Shown in pieces: positions 7,524-16,985 of a stretch of DNA of 64,000 nucleotides. How positions within the stretch are numbered: the stretch's first letter is position 1; each line of letters opens with the position of its first letter. The stretch spans positions 91,439 through 155,438 of the forward strand of contig CABUSV010000004.1 in the NCBI GenBank assembly GCA_902494345.1, in the 5' to 3' direction. The translations under genes and the position numbers were made by a program. A model generated the notes under the pieces. That model ran no database searches. It was not told where the DNA came from and was given only the letters and a program-made list of their open reading frames with translations. This stretch comes from an uncultured Collinsella sp. (GTDB lineage Bacteria; Actinomycetota; Coriobacteriia; Coriobacteriales; Coriobacteriaceae).

Positions 7524-9400
7524 ACGTGGCGCAACATATCCGCGACCGTGCAGGCCGCTTTCGTTGGATGGGACTCCTCGTGGTGTGGGCGGTCTTTATT
7601 GCTATGGCCGCCGTGTTGCTGGTGGAGCGTGCCGGCGTGCAGTACAGCGCTGGACAGCATAAGCTGGGCATGCTCGCCGCCAACGACGCGGTGCCGGCCT
7701 CCTCGGCAATCTTTGGCCAAAAGCCCACGTGCCTGGTCATTACCGATTCCGATCAAGCTGGCGTCGAGGACGTAAAGGAACAGTTCGACCAGATCCTGCT
7801 CGACATGAAGATCGCGCACCGCGACGTGGACCTTGCCCTGGATGGTGCGGATGCCATTCCCTCGCTGACCTCCTTCGATCGCGTGATTTTGCTCATGCCG
7901 TCGCTCGATGGGCTCGGTACGCACCTGAGCGACATTATGAGTTGGGTGAGTGCCGGCGGTTCGCTTATGCTCGCCATGCCGCCGGATAACTCGAGCTATC
8001 TGCAAGTGATTGCCTCCAAGCTTGGCATTGAATCGGCCGGATATGACTATGTAAAAGCCGAAAGCATTGTGCCGAGTGAGGACTTTATGCTGGGCGGGGG
8101 AGAGCGCTACGAGCTCTCGGACCCCTTTGATTCGTCGCTCTCGGTTTCATTGCGCGAAACGGCCCACGTATGGGCAAAGACCGGTGACACGGGCACTCCG
8201 CTCATTTGGTCTAACGATTGCGGCAGTGGTCACACCGTGGTGTGCAACATTGGCATCTACGACAAGGTCATGCGTGGGTTCTATGCTTCGGCCATAAGCT
8301 TGCTGGGTGATGCCACGGCCTATCCGGTCATCAACAGCGCCGTGTTCTATTTGGACGACTTTCCCAGCCCCGTGCCCTCGGGCGATGGCACTTATATCAA
8401 GCGTGACTACGGCCTTTCCATTGCCGATTTTTACACCAAGGTCTGGTGGCCCGATCTGCAAAAGCTTGCGCAAAAATACGGCATTCGCTATACCGGCGTG
8501 ATGATCGAAAACTACGAGGACGCGGTCAACCAGACCGAGCCCGCGCGACAGGCCGATACCACGCAGTTCCGCTATTTTGGCGGCATGCTGCTGCAGATGG
8601 GCGGTGAGCTGGGCTTTCACGGCTACAACCATCAGCCTCTGGCGCTCTGGGATACCGACTATGGCACGCTGTACGACTACAAGACCTGGAAGAACAAAGA
8701 GACGCTCGTCGCATCGCTCAACGAACTTATCGCGTTTCAGGACGAGGTCCTGCCCAATGCTCATGGCTCGGTTTACGTGCCGCCGTCGAATATCCTTTCG
8801 GCCCGCGCGCGCAAGCTTATCGGTACCGATGTTCCGCGAATTAAGACCATCGCCAGTACGTATTTTGAGGATGGCACCGACCTGCCGTACGTGCAGGAGT
8901 TTGGCGTGGCGAGCGATGGCATTGTGGAGCAGCCACGTATTGTTTCGGGCGGCATGGTCAACGATTCCTATATGCGTCTGGCAGCCGTGTCCGAACTCAA
9001 CATGCACTACGTGAGCACGCACTTTATGCACCCGGACGACCTTTTGGACCCCGATCGCGGTGCCAAGGAGGGCTGGGAGGTCTACAAGGGCGGCCTGGTC
9101 GACTACCTGGAGTGGCTTACCAAATCCGCGCCCGACCTGCGGCACCAGACGGCGTCGGAGTGCTCCGGCGCCATCCAGCGCTTTTCGTCGGTTACGGTAA
9201 GCGTGGATACAAGTGCAGATGCCTGGACGCTCAACCTGGACAACTTTCACGACGAGGCGTGGCTCATGTTCCGCGCCAATAATGGCGAGCCGGGTGCGGT
9301 GACGGGTGGCGAACTGACGCACCTTACGGGCAATCTGTATCTGCTCAAGGCAAATGATAAGACCGTGACGATCGAGCGCAAGGAGGGTGGCGATAAATGA
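7520..9400 (+). CDS. pelA: PelA-type polysaccharide deacetylase (DUF2194-like)
   Basis: The ATG start overlaps the pelE stop and follows GGGGAGGAGG; the product is 626 residues. One signal-anchor segment lies at about residues 16-36, and the rest is extracytoplasmic. A carbohydrate-esterase-4-like core is visible: Asp279-Asp280 in YLDDFPSP and His367/His371 in FHGYNHQ, the expected metal-binding Asp-His-His set. No glycoside-hydrolase domain like that fused to the deacetylase in Gram-negative PelA is evident, which fits the deacetylase-only version of Gram-positive loci. It probably removes acetyl groups from exported GalNAc-rich Pel. It overlaps pelF by ATGA. Confidence 0.82.
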   Translation: MNVAQHIRDRAGRFRWMGLLVVWAVFIAMAAVLLVERAGVQYSAGQHKLGMLAANDAVPASSAIFGQKPTCLVITDSDQAGVEDVKEQFDQILLDMKIAHRDVDLALDGADAIPSLTSFDRVILLMPSLDGLGTHLSDIMSWVSAGGSLMLAMPPDNSSYLQVIASKLGIESAGYDYVKAESIVPSEDFMLGGGERYELSDPFDSSLSVSLRETAHVWAKTGDTGTPLIWSNDCGSGHTVVCNIGIYDKVMRGFYASAISLLGDATAYPVINSAVFYLDDFPSPVPSGDGTYIKRDYGLSIADFYTKVWWPDLQKLAQKYGIRYTGVMIENYEDAVNQTEPARQADTTQFRYFGGMLLQMGGELGFHGYNHQPLALWDTDYGTLYDYKTWKNKETLVASLNELIAFQDEVLPNAHGSVYVPPSNILSARARKLIGTDVPRIKTIASTYFEDGTDLPYVQEFGVASDGIVEQPRIVSGGMVNDSYMRLAAVSELNMHYVSTHFMHPDDLLDPDRGAKEGWEVYKGGLVDYLEWLTKSAPDLRHQTASECSGAIQRFSSVTVSVDTSADAWTLNLDNFHDEAWLMFRANNGEPGAVTGGELTHLTGNLYLLKANDKTVTIERKEGGDK

Positions 9401-10824
9401 GAATCTGCTTGGTACTCGAGGGTTGCTACCCCTATGTGCACGGCGGCGTATCTACCTGGATGCATGGCTACATTACGGCCATGCCCGAGCACGAGTTTGT
9501 GCTGTGGGTGATCGGCGCGCATGCTGCCGACCGTGGCAAGTTTGTCTACGAGCTGCCCGGCAACGTCGTCGAGGTGCACGAGGTGTTCCTGGACGATGCC
9601 CTGCGGCTTTCGGGCGAGCAGCACGAAGCCAGTTTTAACGACCGTGAGCGCGAGGCGCTACGCCGTCTGGTGTCGCTCTCCAATCCGGACTGGGACGTGT
9701 TATTCGATATCTTCCACCGCCGTCGCGTGCATCCGCTCTCGTTTTTGCAGAGCCGCACGTTTATGGATATCTTTCGCGACGTGTGCCTGGCCGAGTATCC
9801 CTACACGCCCTTTGCCGATGCATTCCACACCATGCGCTCCATGTTGCTGCCCGTGCTCTACCTGTTGGGCAGCGAGGTGCCGGTGGCCGATGTGTACCAT
9901 GCCATCTCGACCGGCTACGGTGGCCTGCTCGCCTGCCTGGGCTCAAGCGTTCACCATGCGCCGGTGCTGCTGACCGAGCATGGCATCTATACCCGCGAGC
10001 GCGAGGAAGAGATCATTCGCGCCGATTGGGTGGTGCCGTCCTTTAAGGACCGCTGGATTCGCTTTTTCTACCTGCTTTCGGAGGAGATCTACCGCCGCGC
10101 CTTCCGCGTGACGAGTTTGTTCCATAACGCCCGCAAGACGCAGATTGATATGGGCTGCGATGCGGACAAATGCCTGGTCATCCCCAACGGCATCCAGTTC
10201 GATCGCTTTAAGGATATTCCCTTAAAGACCGATGACGGCTGGGTGGACATTGGCGCGGTGGTGCGCCTGGCGCCCATCAAGGATGTTAAGACCATGATCT
10301 ATGCCTTCTTTGAGCTGCACGAGCGCCTGCCCAAGGTGCGCCTGCACATCATGGGCGGCGTGGACGACGAGGAGTACGGCGCCGAGTGCCACGCGCTGGT
10401 CGAAACCCTGGGCGTGCGCGACCTGATCTTTACCGGCCGCGTCAACGTGGTCGAGTACATGGAAAAGCTCGACTTTACCATTTTGACGAGCATCTCCGAG
10501 GGCCAGCCGCTCAGCGTGCTGGAGTCGCTTGCAGCGCGCCGTCCCTGCGTGACGACCGAGGTGGGCTGCTGTCGCGAGCTTCTCGAAGGCGCCCCGGGCG
10601 ACGACTTTGGCGTGGCGGGTTTTGTGACGCCGCCTATGTATCGCAAGGGCTTGGCCGATGCCATGGAACGCATGTGCACAAGCCGCGCTCGTCGCATTGA
10701 GATGGGGGAGCGCGGGCAGCGTCGCGTTGCCACGTACTTCTTGCACGAGCAGATGCTCGCCAACTATCGCGCGCTATACGATGAGACGGCGCGTGCGTTT
10801 GACCTGTCCAGAGAGGGGGAGTAG
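9397..10824 (+). CDS. pelF: PelF glycosyltransferase (GT4 family)
   Basis: This is a 475-residue GT-B fold enzyme. The N-terminus LEGCYPYVHGGVSTW is the characteristic acceptor-side glycine loop of PelF. TEHGIYTREREEEI follows, and the C-terminal donor domain has the EX7E motif (Glu368 and Glu376 in ISEGQPLSVLESL). PelF is the cytosolic polymerase that uses UDP-sugars, chiefly UDP-GalNAc, and works with the PelD/E/G membrane complex. The start overlaps the pelA stop (ATGA), and only three bases separate it from pelG. This is the clearest signature gene of the locus. Confidence 0.92.
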   Translation: MRICLVLEGCYPYVHGGVSTWMHGYITAMPEHEFVLWVIGAHAADRGKFVYELPGNVVEVHEVFLDDALRLSGEQHEASFNDREREALRRLVSLSNPDWDVLFDIFHRRRVHPLSFLQSRTFMDIFRDVCLAEYPYTPFADAFHTMRSMLLPVLYLLGSEVPVADVYHAISTGYGGLLACLGSSVHHAPVLLTEHGIYTREREEEIIRADWVVPSFKDRWIRFFYLLSEEIYRRAFRVTSLFHNARKTQIDMGCDADKCLVIPNGIQFDRFKDIPLKTDDGWVDIGAVVRLAPIKDVKTMIYAFFELHERLPKVRLHIMGGVDDEEYGAECHALVETLGVRDLIFTGRVNVVEYMEKLDFTILTSISEGQPLSVLESLAARRPCVTTEVGCCRELLEGAPGDDFGVAGFVTPPMYRKGLADAMERMCTSRARRIEMGERGQRRVATYFLHEQMLANYRALYDETARAFDLSREGE

Positions 10825-10827
10825 CCG

Positions 10828-12372
10828 GTGGCCGGAATCGGTTTTGAGCTCAAGCGCCTGTTTAGGCGCAAGGGTCTGTTTGCCACGATGCGCGCCTATG
10901 GCTACGCCGGCATTGTGTGCACGGGCCCCATGCTGTTGGGCGTGCTGCTCCAGGTGGGCATCTTGGTGCTGTGCGGTCTGTGGGGCGTGGGACGCGCCAA
11001 CCAAGACCTGCTGGTGTGCATGGTGACCTATACGCTGCTGGCGTCGCTCACGCTCACAAGCTTTTTCTCTATGCCGGTCACGCGCTTTTTGGCCGATATG
11101 CTTTTTGCCGAGCGCGAGGATGAGATCCTGCCTTCGTTTTGGGGATCTAATGCCATCATGCTCGTTGTGGGCACGGTGCTCTACGGCGTCTTTCTGCTGT
11201 TCTCGGGCGCCACGCTGCTGCAGGGGCTGCTGTGCCTGTGGCTGTTCAACATTATGATCGTCAACTGGAACGGCATGAGTTACCTCACGGCCATCAAGGA
11301 TTACCGCGGTATCCTATGCAGCTTTGCGGCTGCCATTGGCGTGGCGTGCCTGTGCGCCCTGGCCGCGCTGGTGTTGGGGCTGCCGCCGGTCGAGAGCCTG
11401 TTGGCGTCAATTGCTCTGGGCTACGGCGTCATGCTCGCCTGGGACGTGGTGCTGCTGTACCGGTATTTTCCGCAGAGCGACCGCAGCCCCTGGCTCTTTT
11501 TACGGTGGCTTGATCAGTTTATTCCGTTGGCGCTCACGGGCCTGTTCACCAACCTGGGCCTCTTTGCACACTTGGTGATAATTTGGGCCGGTCCCATTGG
11601 CGTGCAGGTCAAGGGCTTGTTTTATGGTGCGCCCTACCACGATGTGCCGGCGCTCATCGCGTTTTTGACGATCCTGGTTACGTCCGTCAACTTTGTGGTC
11701 TCGGTCGAGGTCAACTTTTATCCGCGCTACCGCGACTACTACAGCCTGTTCAACGACGGTGGCGTGGTGGGCGACATTGTGGTGGCCGAGGAGGAAATGC
11801 TTGCCACGCTCAACCGAGAACTGCGGTTTTGTGCGCTCAAGCAGCTGTTTGTGACGGCGGCGGTCATCTCGCTCGAGACCACGGTGCTGTCGGCCCTACC
11901 GTTGGGCTTTAATAACCTGATGCACGGGTATTTTCGCACGTTGTGCGTGGGCTACGGCCTGTATGCTGTGGGCAATACGGTGTTGCTCATCTTGCTGTAC
12001 TTTACCGACTACAAGGGGGCCGTGCTGGCCTCGGGGCTGTTTGCCGGTGTGGCCGGGCTGGCGACCGCCGTGTCGCTGCTTTTCCCGCAGCAGTTTTACG
12101 GCTTTGGCTTTTTGTTGGGTGCGGCGGTGTTTTTTGTTGTGGCGCTGCTGCGGCTCGATACCTATACTGCCAACTTGCCGTATCGTATCCTGAGCCAGCA
12201 GCCCATTGTGGCGACCGATAAAACAGGTCGCTTTACGCAGCTGGGTTGCTTGCTCGACCGTGCCGAGCAGCGCTATGAGGAAGGCCGCCGTAAGGGCGAG
12301 CCGCATAGCGCTTTTGAGCGCACGGTGGTCCGTGTGTATCGCAACCATTGGGGAGGTTCTGATGACCGATAG
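10828..12372 (+). CDS. pelG: PelG, polytopic exopolysaccharide transporter subunit
   Basis: The GTG start lies behind GAGAGGGGGAG. The 514-residue product opens with MAGIGFELKRLFRRKGL, a conserved PelG-type N-terminus, followed by about twelve hydrophobic segments through residue 450 and a short basic soluble tail. PelG belongs to the MATE/MOP-like transporter group and forms the membrane synthase-transporter with PelD, PelE and PelF. It overlaps the following CotH-kinase gene by 11 bases. Confidence 0.9.
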   Translation: MAGIGFELKRLFRRKGLFATMRAYGYAGIVCTGPMLLGVLLQVGILVLCGLWGVGRANQDLLVCMVTYTLLASLTLTSFFSMPVTRFLADMLFAEREDEILPSFWGSNAIMLVVGTVLYGVFLLFSGATLLQGLLCLWLFNIMIVNWNGMSYLTAIKDYRGILCSFAAAIGVACLCALAALVLGLPPVESLLASIALGYGVMLAWDVVLLYRYFPQSDRSPWLFLRWLDQFIPLALTGLFTNLGLFAHLVIIWAGPIGVQVKGLFYGAPYHDVPALIAFLTILVTSVNFVVSVEVNFYPRYRDYYSLFNDGGVVGDIVVAEEEMLATLNRELRFCALKQLFVTAAVISLETTVLSALPLGFNNLMHGYFRTLCVGYGLYAVGNTVLLILLYFTDYKGAVLASGLFAGVAGLATAVSLLFPQQFYGFGFLLGAAVFFVVALLRLDTYTANLPYRILSQQPIVATDKTGRFTQLGCLLDRAEQRYEEGRRKGEPHSAFERTVVRVYRNHWGGSDDR

Positions 12373-14131
12373 GATGATGTCTCGCCGCTGCCTGATCGAG
12401 GCGGCTGCCGGCGCGCTGTTGCTCTCAGGCTGCTCGGTGCAGGAAGACTCCTCGACCAAAAATGTCAAAAAGCAGGGCAAGATTAAAAAGGCTGAGGCCT
12501 CCGACCAGCCCAAGCACCTGCGCGATAAGGACGAGCTGTACGAGGTCTACGACGACTCGGGCATTGTGACCATGTACCTGACGGTCTCGCGCGGTAACAG
12601 CTCCGAGAACACCGATCATAGCTGGGCCGAGATCAATACGTACTCGGTGTATGACTACGCCGACATGCGCGTGACGCGCTATCAGGTAATGGGGCTTTTG
12701 CAGGCGGGCGACGAAGACGGCCCGGTGGCCGGCGAGGTTGGCTATGGCGAGGAAGCGCCCAATGCTACCGTGCAGGTGCGTGGCCAGACGTCGAGCTCCT
12801 ACACGCAGAAGAATTACAAGGTGGAGCTCAAAAAAGGAAAAGGTACCTGGCGCCAGCAGCGTGCGATTGCGCTCAACAAGCACATGGGCGAGGGTATGCG
12901 TTTTCGCAACAAGATGGCCTATGACCTTATCCGCGGGATTCCCCAGATGATGGGCCTGCGCACGCAGTTTGTGCATCTGTGGGTGTGCGACCAGACCGAA
13001 AAGTCCAACGATACCTTTGAGGACTACGGCCTGTTTACGCAGGTGGAGCAGCTCAACAAGACGGCGCTTAAGGCACATGGCCTGGATAAGAGCGGGCACC
13101 TGTACAAGGTGAACAGCTTTGATTTCCATCGCTACGAGGACACCATTAAGCTTGCCGATGATCCCGACTACAACCAGGCAAGCTTTGAGGGCATGCTCGA
13201 GATTAAGGGCGATACGGACCACACCAAGCTCATCGAGATGCTCGATGCGCTCAATGACGAATCGCAAAAGATCGATGGCGTGCTCGACACCTACTTTGAT
13301 ACCGAGAACCTGGTCTATTGGTTGGCGTTTCAGATCCTGACGGGCAACTGCGATACGCAGAACCGCAACTGCTATCTGTACAGCCCGCTTAACTCCAAGG
13401 TCTGGTACATCCTGGATTGGGATAACGACGGCATGCTGCGTAAGCTTGAGCTTTCTCTTACCGGGTTTTCGGACTACGCGAGCTGGGAGCGCGGCGCAAG
13501 CAACTACTGGGGTAACGTGCTGTTTAACCGCGCGTTGCGCAGCAAGTCGTTCCGCAGCGAACTCGACCGTGCCGTCAAGGACTTGCGCTCGTATTTGAGC
13601 GAGACTCGCCTGACCAAGATGATCAAGCACTACCGCGAGGTGACTGAATCCCTGGTCTTTGCTTCGCCCGATATCGACAATCTGCCTGTCACCAAGGACC
13701 AATACGAGCAGATCGCCGCGGCGATTCCCTCCGAGATCGAGGAGAACTACAAGAGCTTTCGCGAGAGTTTTAAAAAGCCCATGCCGTTCTACATCGGCGT
13801 GCCGCAGATCGATAACGGTAAGCTGCGCATTAACTGGGATGCTTCGTACGATTTCCAAGCTCGTGACATTCGCTACACCGTGGAGCTGGCGCGCGATTAC
13901 GCCATCAAGGACGTGCTTTTTAAGGCCGAGGACGTGCTGCTTCCCGAGGTGACCTGCGATGCGCCCGATACCGGCCAGTATTTTGTGCGCGTGCGTGCCA
14001 CCAATTCTGACGGCTATACGCAAGATGCGTTTGACTACTATGTGACCGACGACGGCAAGCACTACGGCATGAAGTGTTTTTACGTGCAAGACGGCGGTAA
14101 GGTCGTGGAGGACACGTATGAGGAGGGCTAG
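12362..14131 (+). CDS. CotH-kinase-family lipoprotein
   Basis: The ATG at 12362 is chosen because AGG/GAGG lies just upstream and the product then has a lipoprotein signal: SRRCLIEAAAGALLLSGC, with a twin-arginine pair and a lipobox Cys at residue 24. The mature protein (589 residues in all) contains the CotH kinase core: the NCDTQNRN stretch with Asp331 and Asn336, and DWDND at 352-356, the catalytic-loop and metal-binding motifs. A C-terminal fibronectin-like segment begins at about residue 490. CotH proteins are atypical protein kinases, first known from spore coats. Here, outside the membrane and inside a pel operon, the substrate is unknown; a polymer-associated surface protein is possible. 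Confidence 0.85.
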   Translation: MTDRMMSRRCLIEAAAGALLLSGCSVQEDSSTKNVKKQGKIKKAEASDQPKHLRDKDELYEVYDDSGIVTMYLTVSRGNSSENTDHSWAEINTYSVYDYADMRVTRYQVMGLLQAGDEDGPVAGEVGYGEEAPNATVQVRGQTSSSYTQKNYKVELKKGKGTWRQQRAIALNKHMGEGMRFRNKMAYDLIRGIPQMMGLRTQFVHLWVCDQTEKSNDTFEDYGLFTQVEQLNKTALKAHGLDKSGHLYKVNSFDFHRYEDTIKLADDPDYNQASFEGMLEIKGDTDHTKLIEMLDALNDESQKIDGVLDTYFDTENLVYWLAFQILTGNCDTQNRNCYLYSPLNSKVWYILDWDNDGMLRKLELSLTGFSDYASWERGASNYWGNVLFNRALRSKSFRSELDRAVKDLRSYLSETRLTKMIKHYREVTESLVFASPDIDNLPVTKDQYEQIAAAIPSEIEENYKSFRESFKKPMPFYIGVPQIDNGKLRINWDASYDFQARDIRYTVELARDYAIKDVLFKAEDVLLPEVTCDAPDTGQYFVRVRATNSDGYTQDAFDYYVTDDGKHYGMKCFYVQDGGKVVEDTYEEG

Positions 14132-14909
14132 CGCGCTGCTTGAGCGCTTGGCGGCCCCGCCTGTGCGTGCCACGCAGGAGCGTTACCGCCATGAGCTCAA
14201 ATATCTCATTAACGAGGGCGAGCACGCTGCGCTTGCCTGTCGCATGGCGCCGGTGTTTAAGCTGGACAAGCATGCGCGGGCGGGCGGTTACACCATTCGC
14301 AGCCTGTACTTTGACGACTACTGCAACTCGGCCTACGAGGAAAAAGACGCCGGCATTCTCATGCGCAAAAAGTATCGCGTGCGCATCTATAACGGCAGCG
14401 ACAAGGTGATTAAGCTTGAGCGTAAAAAGAAGTACGGCAGCTGGATCTACAAGGAGGACGCGCCGCTTACGCGCGGCGAGTTTGAGCAGATCCTGGCTGG
14501 CGACTACGACTTTTTGCTGAGGAGCCCGCACCAACTCTGCCGCGAGTTCTACATCGAGTGCATCTGCAATATGATGCGCCCGCGGACCATCGTGGACTAC
14601 GAGCGCGAGCCGTGGGTGATGGACGAGGGCGCTGTGCGCATTACGTTTGACATGAACGTGCGTGCCGCGGTGGGAAGCTTCGATATCTTTGACGCGATGC
14701 TGCCCGCGCTGCCGGTCCTGGAGCCCGGCAAGCTGGTGATGGAGGTCAAGTTTACGGAGTTTTGCCCACAGCTCGTGCGCGATATGGTACCGCCGGGCGC
14801 GGCCGAACTCACAGCGGTCTCCAAGTACTGCCTGTGTTACGAAATGACCGCCTACCTGCGCGGATTTAACTACTGGGAATCGGATTTTGGGAACCGAGGG
14901 GATATTTAG
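14118..14909 (+). CDS. VTC-domain protein (polyphosphate-polymerase-like)
   Basis: The protein has 263 residues and overlaps the CotH stop by 14 bases. It shows a VTC/CYTH tunnel fold pattern: RYRHELKYLI near the N-terminus, IRSLYFDDY, KYRVRIYN, IKLERKKKYG, and MEVKF near the end, which supply the basic and acidic residues that hold phosphate and metal in VTC4-type polymerases. Bacterial VTC proteins next to DUF4956 membrane proteins and CotH kinases are a recurring, poorly understood module. Whether it makes polyphosphate is not shown. Confidence 0.82.
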   Translation: MRRASALLERLAAPPVRATQERYRHELKYLINEGEHAALACRMAPVFKLDKHARAGGYTIRSLYFDDYCNSAYEEKDAGILMRKKYRVRIYNGSDKVIKLERKKKYGSWIYKEDAPLTRGEFEQILAGDYDFLLRSPHQLCREFYIECICNMMRPRTIVDYEREPWVMDEGAVRITFDMNVRAAVGSFDIFDAMLPALPVLEPGKLVMEVKFTEFCPQLVRDMVPPGAAELTAVSKYCLCYEMTAYLRGFNYWESDFGNRGDI

Positions 14910-14912
14910 ACC

Positions 14913-15578
14913 ATGAGCACCAGGGACTTTTTTAAGAACTCCGTCTTGGAGGCATTTGGCCAGGTTGACCCTGCCAAGATTGGCCTTTCGCTGCTCGTGG
15001 CGCTCGCCATGGGCATCCTGATCTATTACGTGTACAAGCGCTTTTTTACCGGCGTGGTGTATTCGCGTAGCTTTGCCGTGACGCTCGTGGGCATGTGCGT
15101 GCTCACCTGTATGGTCACGCTCGCGATCTCGACCAACGTGGTCATCTCGCTCGGTATGGTCGGCGCTCTGTCCATCGTCCGCTACCGTACGGCGGTCAAG
15201 GACCCGCTCGACCTGCTGTATCTGTTTTGGGCCATTACCACGGGCATTACGGCGGGTGCCGGCATGTACGCGCTCGTGGGGCTCACGGCGGTGGTGATCG
15301 TGGTGATGATCGCCGGCTTTGCGAGCCACCAGGACAAGGCGCGCGTTTACATGATGGTCATCCACTACACGGGTCAGACCACTGGCGACGATATCGTGCG
15401 TGCATTTGGGCGCACCAAGTTCACCGTCAAGTCCAAGACGATGCGCGGCGACAAAGTCGAGATGGCCGTCGAGCTGTTCTCGGACGGTGTAGATATGCCC
15501 TATGCCGACGCGATTCGCGCGCTCGATGGCGTTGAAGATCTAACGTTGATCCAATACAACGGTGAATACCACGGCTAG
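14913..15578 (+). CDS. DUF4956 membrane protein
   Basis: The 221-residue product starts three bases after the VTC gene. Hydrophobic segments lie at about 24-40, 50-72, 76-92 and 105-135. The family-typical stretch SIVRYRTAVKDPLDLLYLFW is present. The soluble C-terminal half looks like a small alpha/beta domain. DUF4956 proteins usually neighbour VTC-domain genes, as here, and are presumed to be their membrane partner. It is the last gene of the pel operon; the 210-base gap after it has only short hairpins. Confidence 0.85.
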   Translation: MSTRDFFKNSVLEAFGQVDPAKIGLSLLVALAMGILIYYVYKRFFTGVVYSRSFAVTLVGMCVLTCMVTLAISTNVVISLGMVGALSIVRYRTAVKDPLDLLYLFWAITTGITAGAGMYALVGLTAVVIVVMIAGFASHQDKARVYMMVIHYTGQTTGDDIVRAFGRTKFTVKSKTMRGDKVEMAVELFSDGVDMPYADAIRALDGVEDLTLIQYNGEYHG

Positions 15579-15677
15579 AACCCTAGCGAGCAAATTGCGC
15601 AAAGAGGGGCCCTCCTGGTCGAGCGTACGTTAGCGAGCGGGCAGCTGCCGTGGCGAGGTGCCACGAAAGAGGAGCGA

Positions 15678-15696
15678 CGCGTACTTCATGTACGCG
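15678..15696. repeat. Short hairpin in the gap after the pel operon
   Basis: CGCGTAC at 15678-15684 pairs with GTACGCG at 15690-15696 around a TTCAT loop. No T-run follows, so it is a poor intrinsic terminator. A further inverted pair, GTTCGTT (15757-15763) and AACGAAC (15774-15780), lies just before the scrR operator. Confidence 0.4.
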
Positions 15697-15791
15697 AGCG
15701 ACGGTTTGAGCGGCAGATCGCCCGGCAGATGTCCGCGCAGCGTCGAGCGGTCCGGCGTTCGTTAGAACGGCGGAACGAACAGGTATCATGG

Positions 15792-15805
15792 TGAAAGCGA
15801 TTTCA
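15792..15805. promoter_or_regulatory. LacI-type operator upstream of scrR
   Basis: TGAAAGCGATTTCA is a near-perfect palindrome with the central CG typical of LacI-family operators. It resembles the two sites upstream of scrA, suggesting autoregulation by ScrR. Its position argues that translation starts downstream, at 15821. Confidence 0.65.
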
Positions 15806-15820
15806 ATGACAGGGGTGCTC

Positions 15821-16801
15821 GTGGTAAAGATGAAAGATGTGGCCGAGTTGGCGGGCGTTTCGAGCGCCGCCGTCTCGCGCTACCTCAACGGTGGATATAT
15901 CTCGGCGGACAAGGCCGAGCGCATTAAGCATGCAATCGAGCTGACCGGATACGTGCGATCCAGCCAGGCTCGCGCGCTGCGCACCGGTTCCACCAAGCTC
16001 ATCGGCGTCATCGTGCCTAAGATTAACTCGGAATCCGTAAGCCGCATTACCGCCGGTATTGGCCAGGTGCTCGGTCGCCGTGGCTACCAGATGCTGCTTG
16101 CCAATACCGATAACGCGGCCAATCGCGAGCTCGAATACCTCGATTTATTCCAAAACCACCCGGTCGATGGCATTGTGCTGGTGGCAACCATGATCACCGA
16201 CGAGCACCGTCGCGCGATTGGGTCGTGCCGCGTGCCCATTGTGCTGATCGGCCAACATGTCGAGGGTACGGCGTGCGTCTATCACGACGATTACGAGGCT
16301 GCCTTTGAGCTCGGCCGTGCGCTTGCGGGTCGCGTTGATGGCAAGATCGCCTACATCGGAGTTACCGAAGAGGACCGCGCGGCCGGCTATGACCGCCGTC
16401 GCGGTTTTGAGGCCGGCGTGGGCGCCGCGGGCGTTGTGCTTGATCCGAGCCTGATTCGCCAGGGGTCCTTTACGCTCGACTCGGGCTATCGCGCTGCGCG
16501 CGAACTGCTCTCCGTCGATCCCGATGTTTCGTTTATCGCCTGCGCGACTGACACCATGGCGGCGGGCGCGCTGCGTGCCATCGATGAGGTTCGCGGTATG
16601 GGCGAGGGCATACACCGCGTGAGCGGTTTTGGCGACAACGCGTTTTTGCGCGCGCTGACGGGCGGCATTCCCACTGTGCATTATGGCTACCTGACCAGTG
16701 GCGTCGAGGCGACCAATATGTTGCTCAACACGCTCGATGGCGTGGAGGGGGAGAGTGGTCTAAAGACGCTCAAGCTCGGCCATCAGCTTATGAATGTCTA
16801 G
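15821..16801 (+). CDS. scrR: LacI-family repressor of sucrose genes
   Basis: The GTG at 15821 has AGGGG five bases upstream and places the helix-turn-helix at the N-terminus (MKDVAELAGVSSAAVSRYLN). An earlier ATG at 15788 would put the operator inside the coding region. The hinge and periplasmic-binding-like sensor domain fill residues 60-326. The family binds palindromic operators and is released by a sugar or sugar phosphate. Location before scrA and scrB and matching operators point to sucrose or fructose control; the actual inducer is inferred. Confidence 0.88.
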   Translation: MVKMKDVAELAGVSSAAVSRYLNGGYISADKAERIKHAIELTGYVRSSQARALRTGSTKLIGVIVPKINSESVSRITAGIGQVLGRRGYQMLLANTDNAANRELEYLDLFQNHPVDGIVLVATMITDEHRRAIGSCRVPIVLIGQHVEGTACVYHDDYEAAFELGRALAGRVDGKIAYIGVTEEDRAAGYDRRRGFEAGVGAAGVVLDPSLIRQGSFTLDSGYRAARELLSVDPDVSFIACATDTMAAGALRAIDEVRGMGEGIHRVSGFGDNAFLRALTGGIPTVHYGYLTSGVEATNMLLNTLDGVEGESGLKTLKLGHQLMNV

Positions 16802-16886
16802 GCTTTGGGCACGTCTGCCTGCCTCTGAGCCGCCTCTTTTTGCTTTAAAACTACCTTTCGCCGGCTTTTTTCTACCGTTCACCCTA

Positions 16887-16904
16887 CTGTGAAAACGATT
16901 ACAG
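16887..16904. promoter_or_regulatory. ScrR operator 1 upstream of scrA
   Basis: CTGTGAAAACGATTACAG is an imperfect palindrome carrying the TGAAAACGATTACA core. The same core recurs 26 bases downstream, a spacing close to 2.5 helical turns. Confidence 0.7.
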
Positions 16905-16915
16905 ACATATGAAAC

Positions 16916-16929
16916 TGAAAACGATTACA
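16916..16929. promoter_or_regulatory. ScrR operator 2 upstream of scrA
   Basis: TGAAAACGATTACA exactly repeats the core of the first site. The pair sits 57-99 bases ahead of the scrA start, where it would cover the promoter region; I could not fix the -10. Confidence 0.7.
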
Positions 16930-16985
16930 GTGTAAGTGTCAAAGATGGCCGGGTGCAAATGCGCCCGTTGGAGGAAAGGGAAGTC

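Noticed and set aside
12425..15365. Long minus-strand frames opposite the CotH, VTC and DUF4956 genes
   Set aside because: They are low-complexity His/Arg/Val-rich products with no motifs, while the plus-strand genes have clear family signatures and overlapping starts.
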